Source of the DNA: a virus | Virus record (IMG/VR): IMGVR_UViG_3300046820_001050 | Span: 34,650 to 98,649 of that record | DNA: 64,000 bases | Reading direction: 5' to 3' (one strand) | Shown here: in pieces, positions 48,437 to 57,500 of the stretch | How positions within the stretch are numbered: position 1 is the first letter of the stretch | How the letters are laid out: each line of letters begins with the position of its first letter | Notes under the pieces: generated by a model | Told to the model about the DNA's origin: nothing | The model's input: the letters and a program-made list of their open reading frames with translations, nothing else | The model's database searches: none | Position numbers and translations under genes: made by a program

Positions 48437-49344
48437 TAAATCATCCCTGGTTTAAGAATAGTATTTGCATACTTATCTAATATCTTATCTACTAGCATAT
48501 TTCCAGTTCCATTAAGAACTGACTTATCAAATTGAATCCTAAACTGATCTGTATTGTATGCAGTCACATATCTCTTATAATAATCCAACTTTCCACATTT
48601 TATATCTTCCATTAATGTTTTTGTTGCATACTCTACGTCAGATGGAATTGTTTTATACCCGCAGTCAAGAACAAATGTATAGTCATATCCCGCTGGAAAA
48701 GAGGCAAACTGAAACCCAAAGTATCCAAGGTCTCCTCTTCCTATTGGAAGGTTTGGAACAGCCTGCTCAGATCTGTTATATACACCAGAAATAACTCTTT
48801 GAATTGCAGAATTATCTAATGTAATCAAATATTCATACTCATTTAGTTCTGGAGTATCGACATCATAAACTAAAACATTGTTTTCATAAACTTTTAAAAC
48901 CTTGCTTGTGTCGTACCATAATGGGAAATAATCAGATCCCTGACCAACTGCCTGAACAATCTTTTTGTAATTGTAAAATCCATTTGGAATAATTGTGTCA
49001 ATAATTGATCTTGATACAAGTTCAAGCATTCTGTATTCTGCAATTTCTGATGCTGTAGTGCCAAGTTTATTTGCATTTACATATGGACGAATAACATCTA
49101 AATTGCTTTCATAAAGAATATGCTCACGCTCTGCATCATAAAAACGAATAAGAAACTTTCTATCAAACTGTATTTTTTCTAATTGTAATACGTATTCAAC
49201 TATGCCATCGGCATCTGACTGTACTTCTGTTTCTATTACTGAGTGATCCACCAAATCCTCAACATATTGAATATATGTGTAGTTTGGTATGGGTAATTCC
49301 CATACTGTCACAATAGGATAAGGTGGAACTCTCATAACCTCCAT
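48436..49344 (-). CDS. Head-tail adaptor with extra N-terminal domain
   Basis: 302 residues, longer than typical gp6-like adaptors (about 110-180). The first 90 residues form a beta-rich domain (IVEYVLQLEKIQFDRKFLIR). The C-terminal part is helical and adaptor-like (LVSRSIIDTIIPNGFYNYKK, VEYATKTLMEDIKCGKLDY). It follows the capsid genes directly and starts the neck block. The extended N-terminus could contact capsid or decoration proteins. The call is by position and helical pattern. Confidence 0.6.
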   Translation of the reverse strand: MEVMRVPPYPIVTVWELPIPNYTYIQYVEDLVDHSVIETEVQSDADGIVEYVLQLEKIQFDRKFLIRFYDAEREHILYESNLDVIRPYVNANKLGTTASEIAEYRMLELVSRSIIDTIIPNGFYNYKKIVQAVGQGSDYFPLWYDTSKVLKVYENNVLVYDVDTPELNEYEYLITLDNSAIQRVISGVYNRSEQAVPNLPIGRGDLGYFGFQFASFPAGYDYTFVLDCGYKTIPSDVEYATKTLMEDIKCGKLDYYKRYVTAYNTDQFRIQFDKSVLNGTGNMLVDKILDKYANTILKPGMI

Positions 49345-49347
49345 TGC

Positions 49348-49857
49348 TTACTTACCGAATTCCTTAGCAACTTCTTCTGGTGTTGCTACACGAACATGTG
49401 AACGAGTAAGCCACTTTTCAGCAGCATCCTTTTCAACAATGTTGTAGCCACGATAAACCTTGCCTACCTCTGACCATGTAACATTTTTTGTTGAGTAAAT
49501 TGCTACCTTTTCTACAACTGAGGCTTCTGCCTTCTTCTTTGCTGGTCTTGGTTGACGAACTGCTGTCGTTGCTCCAATTGCACCATCTCCTACTGTGCCA
49601 AGTGCTGGAACTTCCTCTATATGTGATTCATATGAAGGCGTTGTGATTGCAGTTACTGGCTCTTCAACAACTGGTGCTGGAGCCTCTACTTCAGGTTCTG
49701 CTGGAGTTTCTGTCACAGGTGCTTCTTCAACAACTGGTGCCTCGTGGACCACAGGTGCTTCTTCAACAACTGGTGCCTCGTGGACCACAGGTGCTTCTTC
49801 AACAACTGGTGATTCAACTACTGCTTCTTCTGGTGCAGGATTATTTAAATTTTCCAT
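49348..49857 (-). CDS. Capsid-adjacent protein with Pro/Glu/Val repeats and conserved C-terminal domain
   Basis: 169 residues, with AGGAGGAAAAC before the ATG. The N-terminal half is a low-complexity stalk of VVEEAPVVHEAP units (two perfect copies and a part, from 36-base DNA repeats), then linker EAPAPVVEEP. The C-terminal domain, VEKVAIYSTKNVTWSEVGK then VYRGYNIVEKDAAEKW and LTRSHVRVATPEEVA, matches a protein found after the capsid gene in actinobacteriophages, by recollection. It could be a head fibre or decoration protein. The Pro/Val-rich stalk is also a candidate target for the phage's hydroxylases. Confidence 0.6.
   Translation of the reverse strand: MENLNNPAPEEAVVESPVVEEAPVVHEAPVVEEAPVVHEAPVVEEAPVTETPAEPEVEAPAPVVEEPVTAITTPSYESHIEEVPALGTVGDGAIGATTAVRQPRPAKKKAEASVVEKVAIYSTKNVTWSEVGKVYRGYNIVEKDAAEKWLTRSHVRVATPEEVAKEFGK
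49721..49810 (-). repeat. 36-base tandem repeats in the capsid-adjacent gene
   Basis: Two perfect copies (49721-49756, 49757-49792) and an 18-base partial copy (49793-49810). Each 36-base unit encodes 12 residues, VVHEAPVVEEAP or a circular permutation. Confidence 0.9.
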
Positions 49858-49875
49858 GTTTTCCTCCTAAATAGT

Positions 49876-49884
49876 ATTATATCA
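49876..49884 (-). promoter_or_regulatory. Extended -10 promoter element
   Basis: Minus strand TGATATAAT, upstream of the ribosome site AGGAGG of the gene starting at 49857. A second TATAAT is at 49884-49889. It follows the terminator of the capsid gene. Confidence 0.5.
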
Positions 49885-49889
49885 TTATA

Positions 49890-49927
49890 AGTAATAAGGG
49901 GAGCAGGAGAACTAACTCCTACTCCCC
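49890..49927 (-). terminator. Intrinsic terminator after the major capsid gene
   Basis: Minus-strand RNA: 12-base stem GGGGAGTAGGAG / CTCCTGCTCCCC (one U-G pair), six-base loop TTAGTT, then a U-rich but broken tail (TTATTACTT). It begins 22 bases after the stop at 49949. Confidence 0.8.
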
Positions 49928-49948
49928 CTAAAATGTACTGTTTACAGA

Positions 49949-51094
49949 TTATGCATCTGATGCAGCGTCAGCGAATGCGATTGCATCCTGCTCTTCCCAC
50001 TGAATACCGAAGCGAACAAAGACTGTGTATTCTACAGTATCCTTCTTTGGCTTGTATTCGCGGTTTACAGTGATGTCACGCTGGAATCCCCATACACGGT
50101 TCTGTGGGAATGTCAAGTCAACATATCCTGCAGGGTAGTATGGAACTTCCTGTACGTCAATTCCGAGAACACGTGTTGTACGTGCTCCACCGAATGTCTG
50201 TGCTCCACCATCAAGGTATGCCTGACGGTTTGTTGGAGTACCACCAGCACGTGATGCAAATGCTTCAGCAACTGCGTCTGCTAGTGTACCGTTATTCTTG
50301 ACGATACCCTGGAATGCGTCTGTACCAGCATAGAACTTCAAGTTAGACTTGATAGCACGATACTTACGTGGCATTGCTAGGATAATGTTCTGCATTACAT
50401 CTGTTGTCCAGGCGTTATTAGCGACTGTTACAACTGACTCATGAGCATCTCCGTCTGTCTTAACACGGTTTACGAAACCTTCCATAATTGAAAGGAAGTT
50501 TCCTGTTGCGCCATCGCCATTGATTGCAAGGTCTTCGATATCGTTACCGAAAGCATTTGTCATCAAACGGACAATGTGATCTTCTAGTGCTGCACCTTCG
50601 ATATTATCTTCTAGTGCTTCTGCAGATACTTCCCAGTCAAGACGAATCTTCTTTGTAGTCAATTCAACCTTTGAGAATGTTGCACCTGCGTTTGTGTAAT
50701 CGCCAACTGCTTGCGCTGCTGCACGAATGACACGCTCTCCGACGTTTACCTTTTCGAGTTCCATTGTGTTGGCTCTCATTGTAACGCGACGGCCATCTTG
50801 GGCGAGAATGGTTGCATCCCACACGTAGTCAATAAAACGACGTGCCTGCTCTGGGCGTAGGATACCTGATCCAGCCTCACCTGAAGGGTTAACTGCATTT
50901 GGTCCAGATGTAACGCCTGATAGTGCTGTTGGGATATTTCCTAACACGCCACCATCGGTGTAATTACCTGGTACGTTTGAACCTGCTTCAGATCCAGATG
51001 CGAATGCACCTTGTCCCTGATACAGTCCTGGTGCTGTTCCACCAAGATTACCTGATGTTCCAGGCTGGTTCTTTTCTATATTTTGTTCCGACAT
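49949..51094 (-). CDS. Major capsid protein (HK97 fold)
   Basis: 381 residues, with AGGAGGTGAC before the ATG. A disordered Gly/Ser-rich N-terminus (about 1-75) precedes the HK97 region: RRFIDYVWDATILAQDGRRV, then LDWEVSAEALEDNIEG in the spine-helix/E-loop area, and a C-terminal P-domain with GIDVQEVPYYPAGYVDLTFP and a strand-rich end (VEYTVFVRFGIQWEE). The position after the protease/scaffold gene and an own terminator support it. The long N-terminal low-complexity arm is unusual and may be removed or exposed. Confidence 0.88.
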   Translation of the reverse strand: MSEQNIEKNQPGTSGNLGGTAPGLYQGQGAFASGSEAGSNVPGNYTDGGVLGNIPTALSGVTSGPNAVNPSGEAGSGILRPEQARRFIDYVWDATILAQDGRRVTMRANTMELEKVNVGERVIRAAAQAVGDYTNAGATFSKVELTTKKIRLDWEVSAEALEDNIEGAALEDHIVRLMTNAFGNDIEDLAINGDGATGNFLSIMEGFVNRVKTDGDAHESVVTVANNAWTTDVMQNIILAMPRKYRAIKSNLKFYAGTDAFQGIVKNNGTLADAVAEAFASRAGGTPTNRQAYLDGGAQTFGGARTTRVLGIDVQEVPYYPAGYVDLTFPQNRVWGFQRDITVNREYKPKKDTVEYTVFVRFGIQWEEQDAIAFADAASDA

Positions 51095-51129
51095 ATTGTC
51101 ACCTCCTGTGATTTTTACTTATTTGTTTT

Positions 51130-51693
51130 TTAATTGAATAAGTCGGCTGTTTTGAGGAAACTACCGCCCCATAGGGATTTTTCAACCGTTTCAGGTTGAT
51201 TCTGTACTATCTCGCCGAGATCGCCAGACTTTCGGAAAGCAGTGTCTTGCTCTACAAGTTCCACACGCTTACCAAATTCATTGAATGTATTTGTTGCTGC
51301 TGCAATATCTTTTGCAACTGCTTCAAATGATTGTTTTGCTGTTTCAACATCTACCTTTGAAGACTTAAGCATTTCTACTTCTGCCTGCAAAGACTTTACT
51401 GTTGAAACTAGATCGCTAAAGGCTGATTCTAGAGTATTTTTGATTTCTTCAACTGATTCAACAATTGTTTCATCTGATTTAGATACCTCTGTAACTTCTT
51501 CAACTACATCAACTGCAGGAGCCTCTTCAGGCTTTGCAACTTCTTCTACTGCTACGACTTCATCAGCCTTAACAACATCTTCTGTAGGTGCATCTACTAC
51601 GGCATCAACCTCTGGAGCGACCTCTGACTTTTCTACTTCTACTGCTGCTTCTGTTTCAATAACTTCTGCAACTGCTTCTGTGTTTTCTGTCAT
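51130..51693 (-). CDS. Nested scaffold protein from internal in-frame start
   Basis: 187 residues sharing frame and stop with the protease gene. The internal ATG (51691-51693, MTENTEAVAEV) is preceded by AAGGAGG at good distance, the strongest Shine-Dalgarno in the region, while the full-length start has none. The product is acidic (VVKADEVVAVEE, EVAKPEEAPA) with a long coiled coil. This mirrors lambda C/Nu3, where the protease and scaffold share a 3' end. Separate production is inferred. Confidence 0.65.
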   Translation of the reverse strand: MTENTEAVAEVIETEAAVEVEKSEVAPEVDAVVDAPTEDVVKADEVVAVEEVAKPEEAPAVDVVEEVTEVSKSDETIVESVEEIKNTLESAFSDLVSTVKSLQAEVEMLKSSKVDVETAKQSFEAVAKDIAAATNTFNEFGKRVELVEQDTAFRKSGDLGEIVQNQPETVEKSLWGGSFLKTADLFN

Positions 51694-52446
51694 AGGTTGT
51701 ACCTCCTTGTTAATCTTAGAAGTATTAATGCCTTTAGCACTATCAACTAAGAATTTTATCATTGTTGTTTTTTCACTATCCGTTTTTTCAACGAACCCTA
51801 TGTTTTCCATTTGCTCACCAGTAATTGGGCTAAGTTCTGATTCATTTTCAGATGCTATAACTATTCCATTTTCCTTGTCGTAAAAAACATTTTCTAGCAC
51901 TGTTTCGTCTGCCTTGATAACATCTACGCCATCAACCTTTTCAACAGATACTATATTTGCAAATTGATTTGCTGGGGAATCTACAAGACTCAACTCAACC
52001 AAATCATATTCCTTAATAACTCTAATTGTTTTGTCTGCCTTCTCATCATAGGCATCGTCCCACTTGTTCATTCGTCCACCAATAGAAAAACCAGTCAAAG
52101 TTCCATCAAGAACTTTCTCCCATGTATCCTGTGCACCCTTTGAAACATATGCAGATACAAATACGCCCTTATAAAACTTCTTTGTTTCTGGATCAAAATA
52201 CTTATCTTCTTTAAAGTCTACCATCTTGCCTACTGCTACTGGCTGATGCATTTCTCTAATGTTCCCACGGAATTTTGCAAAGGCTGCCATTGATGCTTCT
52301 GCGGTTACGATGTCATCCTGCTTATCAATATTGTCAAGGGATGCAAAACCAGATACAATTCTGCGTTCTTTATCTACCTTGGTTAAAGGCATAGATAGGC
52401 GAATATTATCACCATCTGAATTCCAATGCGCTTTTGATATAATCAT
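51130..52446 (-). CDS. Capsid maturation protease (S78-like) with C-terminal scaffold
   Basis: 438 residues. The N-terminal half is a prohead protease: core strands RRIVSGFASLDNIDKQDDIV, H67 (REMHQPV), S121 (TGFSIGGR) and VELSLVDSPANQFA. The C-terminal half (from about residue 250) is acidic and coiled-coil-rich, typical of scaffold. An in-frame internal start at 51693 can make that part alone. No Shine-Dalgarno is seen before the ATG at 52446, and TATAAT elements lie 4 and 9 bases upstream, so the mRNA looks leaderless. The enzyme would cleave scaffold and capsid arms during maturation. Confidence 0.85.
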   Translation of the reverse strand: MIISKAHWNSDGDNIRLSMPLTKVDKERRIVSGFASLDNIDKQDDIVTAEASMAAFAKFRGNIREMHQPVAVGKMVDFKEDKYFDPETKKFYKGVFVSAYVSKGAQDTWEKVLDGTLTGFSIGGRMNKWDDAYDEKADKTIRVIKEYDLVELSLVDSPANQFANIVSVEKVDGVDVIKADETVLENVFYDKENGIVIASENESELSPITGEQMENIGFVEKTDSEKTTMIKFLVDSAKGINTSKINKEVQPMTENTEAVAEVIETEAAVEVEKSEVAPEVDAVVDAPTEDVVKADEVVAVEEVAKPEEAPAVDVVEEVTEVSKSDETIVESVEEIKNTLESAFSDLVSTVKSLQAEVEMLKSSKVDVETAKQSFEAVAKDIAAATNTFNEFGKRVELVEQDTAFRKSGDLGEIVQNQPETVEKSLWGGSFLKTADLFN

Positions 52447-52450
52447 GGTT

Positions 52451-52461
52451 ATTATATTATA
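52451..52461 (-). promoter_or_regulatory. -10 elements with near-leaderless protease start
   Basis: Two overlapping TATAAT (52451-52456 and 52456-52461) on the minus strand, 4 and 9 bases before the ATG at 52446. No Shine-Dalgarno lies between. Confidence 0.45.
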
Positions 52462-52484
52462 TACCCTTTTTTGCTAAAGTATCA

Positions 52485-54092
52485 CTATTCGGACATTTCG
52501 GTCAGATCATCAACCTTACGGCCTTCGCCTTTGGGATTTCTTCCACTTACTGTGGCTTGTCCATCAGACTGGTTGTTTGTTCTTTCAGTGTCCCTTGCTC
52601 TGTTAGCATTATCGTTTGCTGTCTGTTCTGGCTTTGGATCAAACGGCTCGTTGCCACCCTCGATTTGAGGAAGTCCAAGAAGTTCTCGACCTTCGTTTGG
52701 TAGCATAACCTGTGTCTTAACAAGTCTTTCGATAATCTGTGATTGAGCAATTTCATCTGTAAGTGTAAGTTCATTGAACTTAAACTCAAGAATATCTGTC
52801 TTTTCTTTTACGATCTTGTTGATCATTTTTTCAAGATTTCTTTGTGCTGGTCTTGCAACCTGCTCTTTAAATGTTCTATCCTGTGCAAGTGCTGCAGCAA
52901 TAGCAGAAGAGTCTCCTCCGCCAATTTTTGACAAAGGCACCTGGTGAGCAACAAGAATATCATCTCTATTTTGCTTACGATATTCCTTAAAGGATGCTTC
53001 CTGAACACCATTTTCAACTGGGTCCATTTTAAACTCTACCTTGTTTGTGTCAGAGTCTCCTGGAAGAGGAATGTAAAGTGTTCTATGGTTTTGTCCCTTA
53101 AGTCCAGTCTGTAAAAATCTAAACATCTTGTCTTCTGCTTCTGGAGATAACTTTGCACCTTTAAGAGTTACAACATATCTTGGCGTTGCCTTATTCTGGA
53201 AATAATCAATGTTATATTGTGACGCAAGTTGATCACCATGAAGAGATCCAATTGCTGACATTATATCTGGGACACCATAAAAAGTATTTAGTGGTGAGTA
53301 TTCTTTAAAATGAATAATCTCATTTGGTCTTGTGTCTGCTCCTACTGGGTTTGGATTTGTTGCTCCGAAATTACGGAAGTATACAACCTTGTTTCCAATA
53401 ACCTGAACAAACCCATCACGAAGACGACGCACACGCATTGTAGTTGATGGGATGTGCCCTACATAACCAATATCTCCACGAACTGTTCTACCTATTTCAA
53501 GATATGCATTTCCTGTTGACTGTAGGTCAGTAAATACCTTTTCCATAGTTGTAGTAAATGAGTCTTCATCGTTTAAAGATTCTAGCCAATCAGTTAACTC
53601 AATCTTTGCTCTTTCAATTCTTTTCCTTGCATTTTCTGCTGTCTTTGGTTCTGATGCCTCTAACTTAAGCATTGTTCTCTTAGAGACCTTAAACTCATAT
53701 CCAAGTCCAACAATGTTTTCTACCTTTGCATCAATTGCAGCATGGTTTGCAAATGAAGTGTCGTAAAAACTTGCTAGTTCGTACAAGTTCCATGGTGGCG
53801 TAATTACATCAAATAAGCCGTATGCATTTCTGTATACAGTTCCTGAATTAATTTCTTTTGATCTTGCACCATCAATACCGACGCTCTCTGCTCTCGAACT
53901 ATCGATGTATCCCTGTGTTGCTTCAGTTTTTACAATACGAGATGTTCTTCTTTTAAAGTTGTTGTCTAAGCCTTGCAAATCTTTAATTACATCCCATGTT
54001 TGATTAAAAGGGTCTTGCTTTGTAAAAGTATCATCTGCTGGTAGTGGAGAATCTGTTTTTGCTCTAATAAAGAATTCTTTTTCTTCACTCAT
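52485..54092 (-). CDS. Portal protein
   Basis: 535 residues. Portal features include a helix-rich core (NLYELASFYDTSFANHAAID), the stem region and a crown-like C-terminus. Recognisable pieces are TPPWNLYELASFYDT, YGVPDIMSAIGSLHG, YFQNKATPRYVVTLKGAK, VAHQVPLSKIGGGDSS and the helical LSPEAEDKMFRFL, which fit the PBSX/HK97-like portal families. The dodecamer forms the DNA entry vertex that the terminase docks on. The start overlaps the preceding gene (ATGA). Confidence 0.88.
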   Translation of the reverse strand: MSEEKEFFIRAKTDSPLPADDTFTKQDPFNQTWDVIKDLQGLDNNFKRRTSRIVKTEATQGYIDSSRAESVGIDGARSKEINSGTVYRNAYGLFDVITPPWNLYELASFYDTSFANHAAIDAKVENIVGLGYEFKVSKRTMLKLEASEPKTAENARKRIERAKIELTDWLESLNDEDSFTTTMEKVFTDLQSTGNAYLEIGRTVRGDIGYVGHIPSTTMRVRRLRDGFVQVIGNKVVYFRNFGATNPNPVGADTRPNEIIHFKEYSPLNTFYGVPDIMSAIGSLHGDQLASQYNIDYFQNKATPRYVVTLKGAKLSPEAEDKMFRFLQTGLKGQNHRTLYIPLPGDSDTNKVEFKMDPVENGVQEASFKEYRKQNRDDILVAHQVPLSKIGGGDSSAIAAALAQDRTFKEQVARPAQRNLEKMINKIVKEKTDILEFKFNELTLTDEIAQSQIIERLVKTQVMLPNEGRELLGLPQIEGGNEPFDPKPEQTANDNANRARDTERTNNQSDGQATVSGRNPKGEGRKVDDLTEMSE

Positions 54093-54496
54093 TAGTCATC
54101 ACTTCCATACTTAGCAATAGTATCCTTTGCTGCTTGAACAGCACCAAGGTCGTTCATAGAAGGAATCAATCCTTCTGCTAGTCTTTGCTTTTGCTCAGAG
54201 TATTCTTCTTCTGAGATTCTTGTTAATCCTGGTACGAAGATGCATTCACCATCTCCTTCATCCCCGTAATATTTTGCAGCATCCTTTAGTTTAGAAATCT
54301 GAAGGATATCACCTTTCATTGACTCAATATTTAAAACAGAACCATTTCCATCTGTAAACCACTTGCCATTGGCCTTTTTGTATACATATAGACCCCAATC
54401 ATAATGCTTTTCAATAATTTTTGCACGGGACTCTCCCACTTGCCCCTTCATTTTGGGCAGTTGCTTCTTCTTTTTGCGTGGATCTTCCATATTCAT
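54092..54496 (-). CDS. Conserved small protein before the portal
   Basis: 134 residues. A basic N-terminus (EDPRKKKKQLPKMKGQ) precedes a small beta domain (HYDWGLYVYKKANGKWFTDG, LNIESMKGDI) and a helical end. It lies immediately before the portal gene and overlaps it. The same slot in some actinobacteriophages holds an uncharacterised protein with YDWGLYVYKKANGKWFTD-like sequence, by recollection. A role in head assembly is possible. The ATG is seven bases after a TGGTATACT element and has no Shine-Dalgarno, so it looks leaderless. An ATG two codons later is an alternative start. Confidence 0.6.
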   Translation of the reverse strand: MNMEDPRKKKKQLPKMKGQVGESRAKIIEKHYDWGLYVYKKANGKWFTDGNGSVLNIESMKGDILQISKLKDAAKYYGDEGDGECIFVPGLTRISEEEYSEQKQRLAEGLIPSMNDLGAVQAAKDTIAKYGSDD

Positions 54497-54503
54497 ATAC
54501 TCA

Positions 54504-54512
54504 AGTATACCA
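54504..54512 (-). promoter_or_regulatory. Extended -10 element, leaderless start
   Basis: Minus strand TGGTATACT, then seven bases, then ATG (54496). This probably starts transcription of the head genes: small protein, portal, and perhaps protease and capsid. Confidence 0.6.
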
Positions 54513-54514
54513 TA

Positions 54515-57500
54515 TTAGACAGCATCAACAGTAGTTTGTTGCAAAGTTATACCTTTATAGACATTATATTCATATCCGTTTACCGTAAACACCTTTTCGG
54601 TATCAATAATAATCTTGTTAGTTCCAGTATAACTCTTGTAAACTGTCTCTGGATTTACGCCATAATAACTACTTGAGGCCAAAACTAATACCCCGTCCCA
54701 AATAAAGGCTGAAGACTTCCAATAATCCCATTCAAGAGTAAGTGGGCTTGCATACTTCACAGCAAACCATGGGCGAATCTCTACCTGCTGGACCTCCTGA
54801 AGGTTTGTAGACTGGTAGTATGAAATAGTATTAAACGTAATAGGTCCATTAAGATTTATTGATCCAACTCTATTTTTAAAGTCTAAAATATTTGGAAAAG
54901 ATATTCCCAAGAATCCCCACTCTTTTACTGTAATAACTGGCTCTTTTACAAGTTTGCCATTCCAATAAAAAGATATTCCATCTTCTAATCTTCCAGTTTT
55001 TGCATTAATTGCATAGATCTTTGCTCTTTCTCCACTTGGGTGAATTGCAACCATATAAAACTTTATGTGAGTATTCCTTGATTGTATCTCAAATATTTCT
55101 GTTGATCCATATGGAAATGCATCTTGGTCATATCTTATGGCTGTTTGTAAGGCTATAACTTTGTAGTTTTCTGCCATTGTTTTATTTATTGGAATAGAAA
55201 GACCACGGTTAATTAGTGGGTCATAAACACCCTTTAACTCTATCCCAGTATATCTTGTTAGATATAGGTATGGAGAACTACCCTTATAAATCGTAAAAGG
55301 ATTTCTTTCTTTATAATCATAATAGAAACCAGATTTTTTATATGGATATATCTCATTGCCAAACCTTGTTCCAATAGGGTTTGGAGATGTTGCGTTAAAT
55401 GCTTGAGATGCGTACTCAAGGTTTCTAACCTTAATTCTATTTTTCAATATTCCCTTGACATTAAAATCTAAGTGTGTGACTATTGCAAGGTCCAGAGTTC
55501 TTGCATTTGATGGTGGGTAAATAATCATGTTATTAACTACTTCATATTTTGTGTTAATCCAGTTTTCTCCTGGGACAACAAAAGAATCGTTTGATGGTTT
55601 TTCACTATTAACAAAATTTGACTCTGGCAGATTTGTTCCATTTTCAATATATTGAAAAGTAATATATGATTTTACCAAAGCATTTGACGTATCATACTTA
55701 TAATTTTTGTAGGCTCTATTTTTTAAATCATCATAATTTAAATATCCAGTAAATAACTGATTATCTAATGATGAGTATGTTCTCTGAGTTGGCACATTGT
55801 ATTGGTCATACAATTGTTCATATGTCCAAGAACCAGTTTGCTCTTCTTCAACAAAGACTGATGGGGCTGGGTAATTTATATTAAACTGAATTAGGTCTAA
55901 ATCATATACATCTTTGCCTTTTTCATCTTTAATGTATTGGGCAAAATATGTAAGAGGAATGTAGTCTTCCCAATAACCTTGAATGTCAATGTCTAAAGTG
56001 TAGTTGTCAAAATATGAAGATGGTGATAAAGTATAACTTGCTGTATGTCCTTGGAAACTTTCTACTGGATAAGAATTTACACTGCCTGAGTCAACAATTT
56101 CGTCCCACTCTGCAGGATTTGTTCCAAAATAATTATCTGTTGAGTTGTATTCTACATCAATTGTGTCTGCATATAAATCAAAAACATTTTCATCGCCTAC
56201 AGGGATTCCTTTTTCATTAAACAGGTACTCAATTTTTTTGTGATTTCTTGCCGTACAAAAACCAACCTTATAAATTTTTCCAGAGAATGTTTCTGTAAGA
56301 TTTGATTTTCCACCTATATAGAACTTAAGGGTGTTTACATTTCCAAAGAATGATGCAACATTTCCTCCAAAGTATTTAGAAACTTTATCTATATCTATTC
56401 CTACAGAAAACATCTCATTTACAGTAATTCCAGCAAGCGTATTTTCGTTAGACCATGAAAATTTTGCAAGTGTTATTGGCTCAGTTGATCCAGACTTTAA
56501 GATATAAACTACATCGTTACTAAGCGTAGATATTTCAAAGTAATCTGAAGAGTTCTGAGACTCTATTCTGAAAAGTATTTGCTTGGTTGTAGGCTCTTGT
56601 AAAAACTTAAACGATCCATAAAAGGATCTAATCTTTTGATTTAAAAAATTTAAATTATCAAAATACATGTAACCGTTTTGTGCTGGGTTAAAAGAAAAAA
56701 ACTTTTCAGTTTCATTTTGCATTGTTCCTAATTGAGAATATAAACTATGAATATCAGAAGATGCTAGTACTATTTCTGGCAAAGAGTATTCTGGTGTACA
56801 AAGCATGTTATTTTCTACGGCAAGGTTATCAATTACTGCCTGACTCCACTTTCCAATATTTGGATAAGAGTAATTGTTTGTATAATCTGCAAATGGATAA
56901 TCTATATAAACTGATGATCCACTATATGCTTGATTAATTCCCTCTGGAAATTCAACTCCTTGTCCATATATAAATCTTTTCTTTGCTAATACTAGTGGTA
57001 CTTGATAAGTATAAATTGCAACGCAGTCAAGTTCTACTGGAGACACATCTTCGTATGCATAAAACCCAATCCAGTCTTGATCTTTTCCAAGTGAATTAAG
57101 TTTTGATGGTAGTTGTAATTCTGAAGTTATATAGTTAAGAGATATAACTTCTTCGCCATTTATAAGCATAGATGCATAGTTTTCTGAAATACGAACATGC
57201 ATTAACATTGGCCTTGTCCATTCACCAACATAATAAGAACCAGAAATATTTCCAATCTTTAAAGTAAGGAATGGCCCATCAACATAAATACCATCATCAG
57301 AACCTATTGGACCAATAATTCTTTTAATAGTAGACGAGTCAGAGTTGATTCTAAGCCAAGCCTCTAACGTGTACTCTTTGTATTGACCACCTTCAGATAA
57401 AAACCCTAGCCCTGGAATGATTAAAGAGGGGTCTCCGTTGTTTGGCAAAAGTTTTGTAAGATTTGATGCCCCGTATACAATTGGAATTCCAGTGTTCTTT

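Noticed and set aside
51242-51883. 213-residue plus-strand frame opposite the protease/scaffold gene.
   Set aside because: It is Ser/Thr-rich shadow sequence of the acidic scaffold and shares no recognisable fold. The minus-strand protease motifs are clear.
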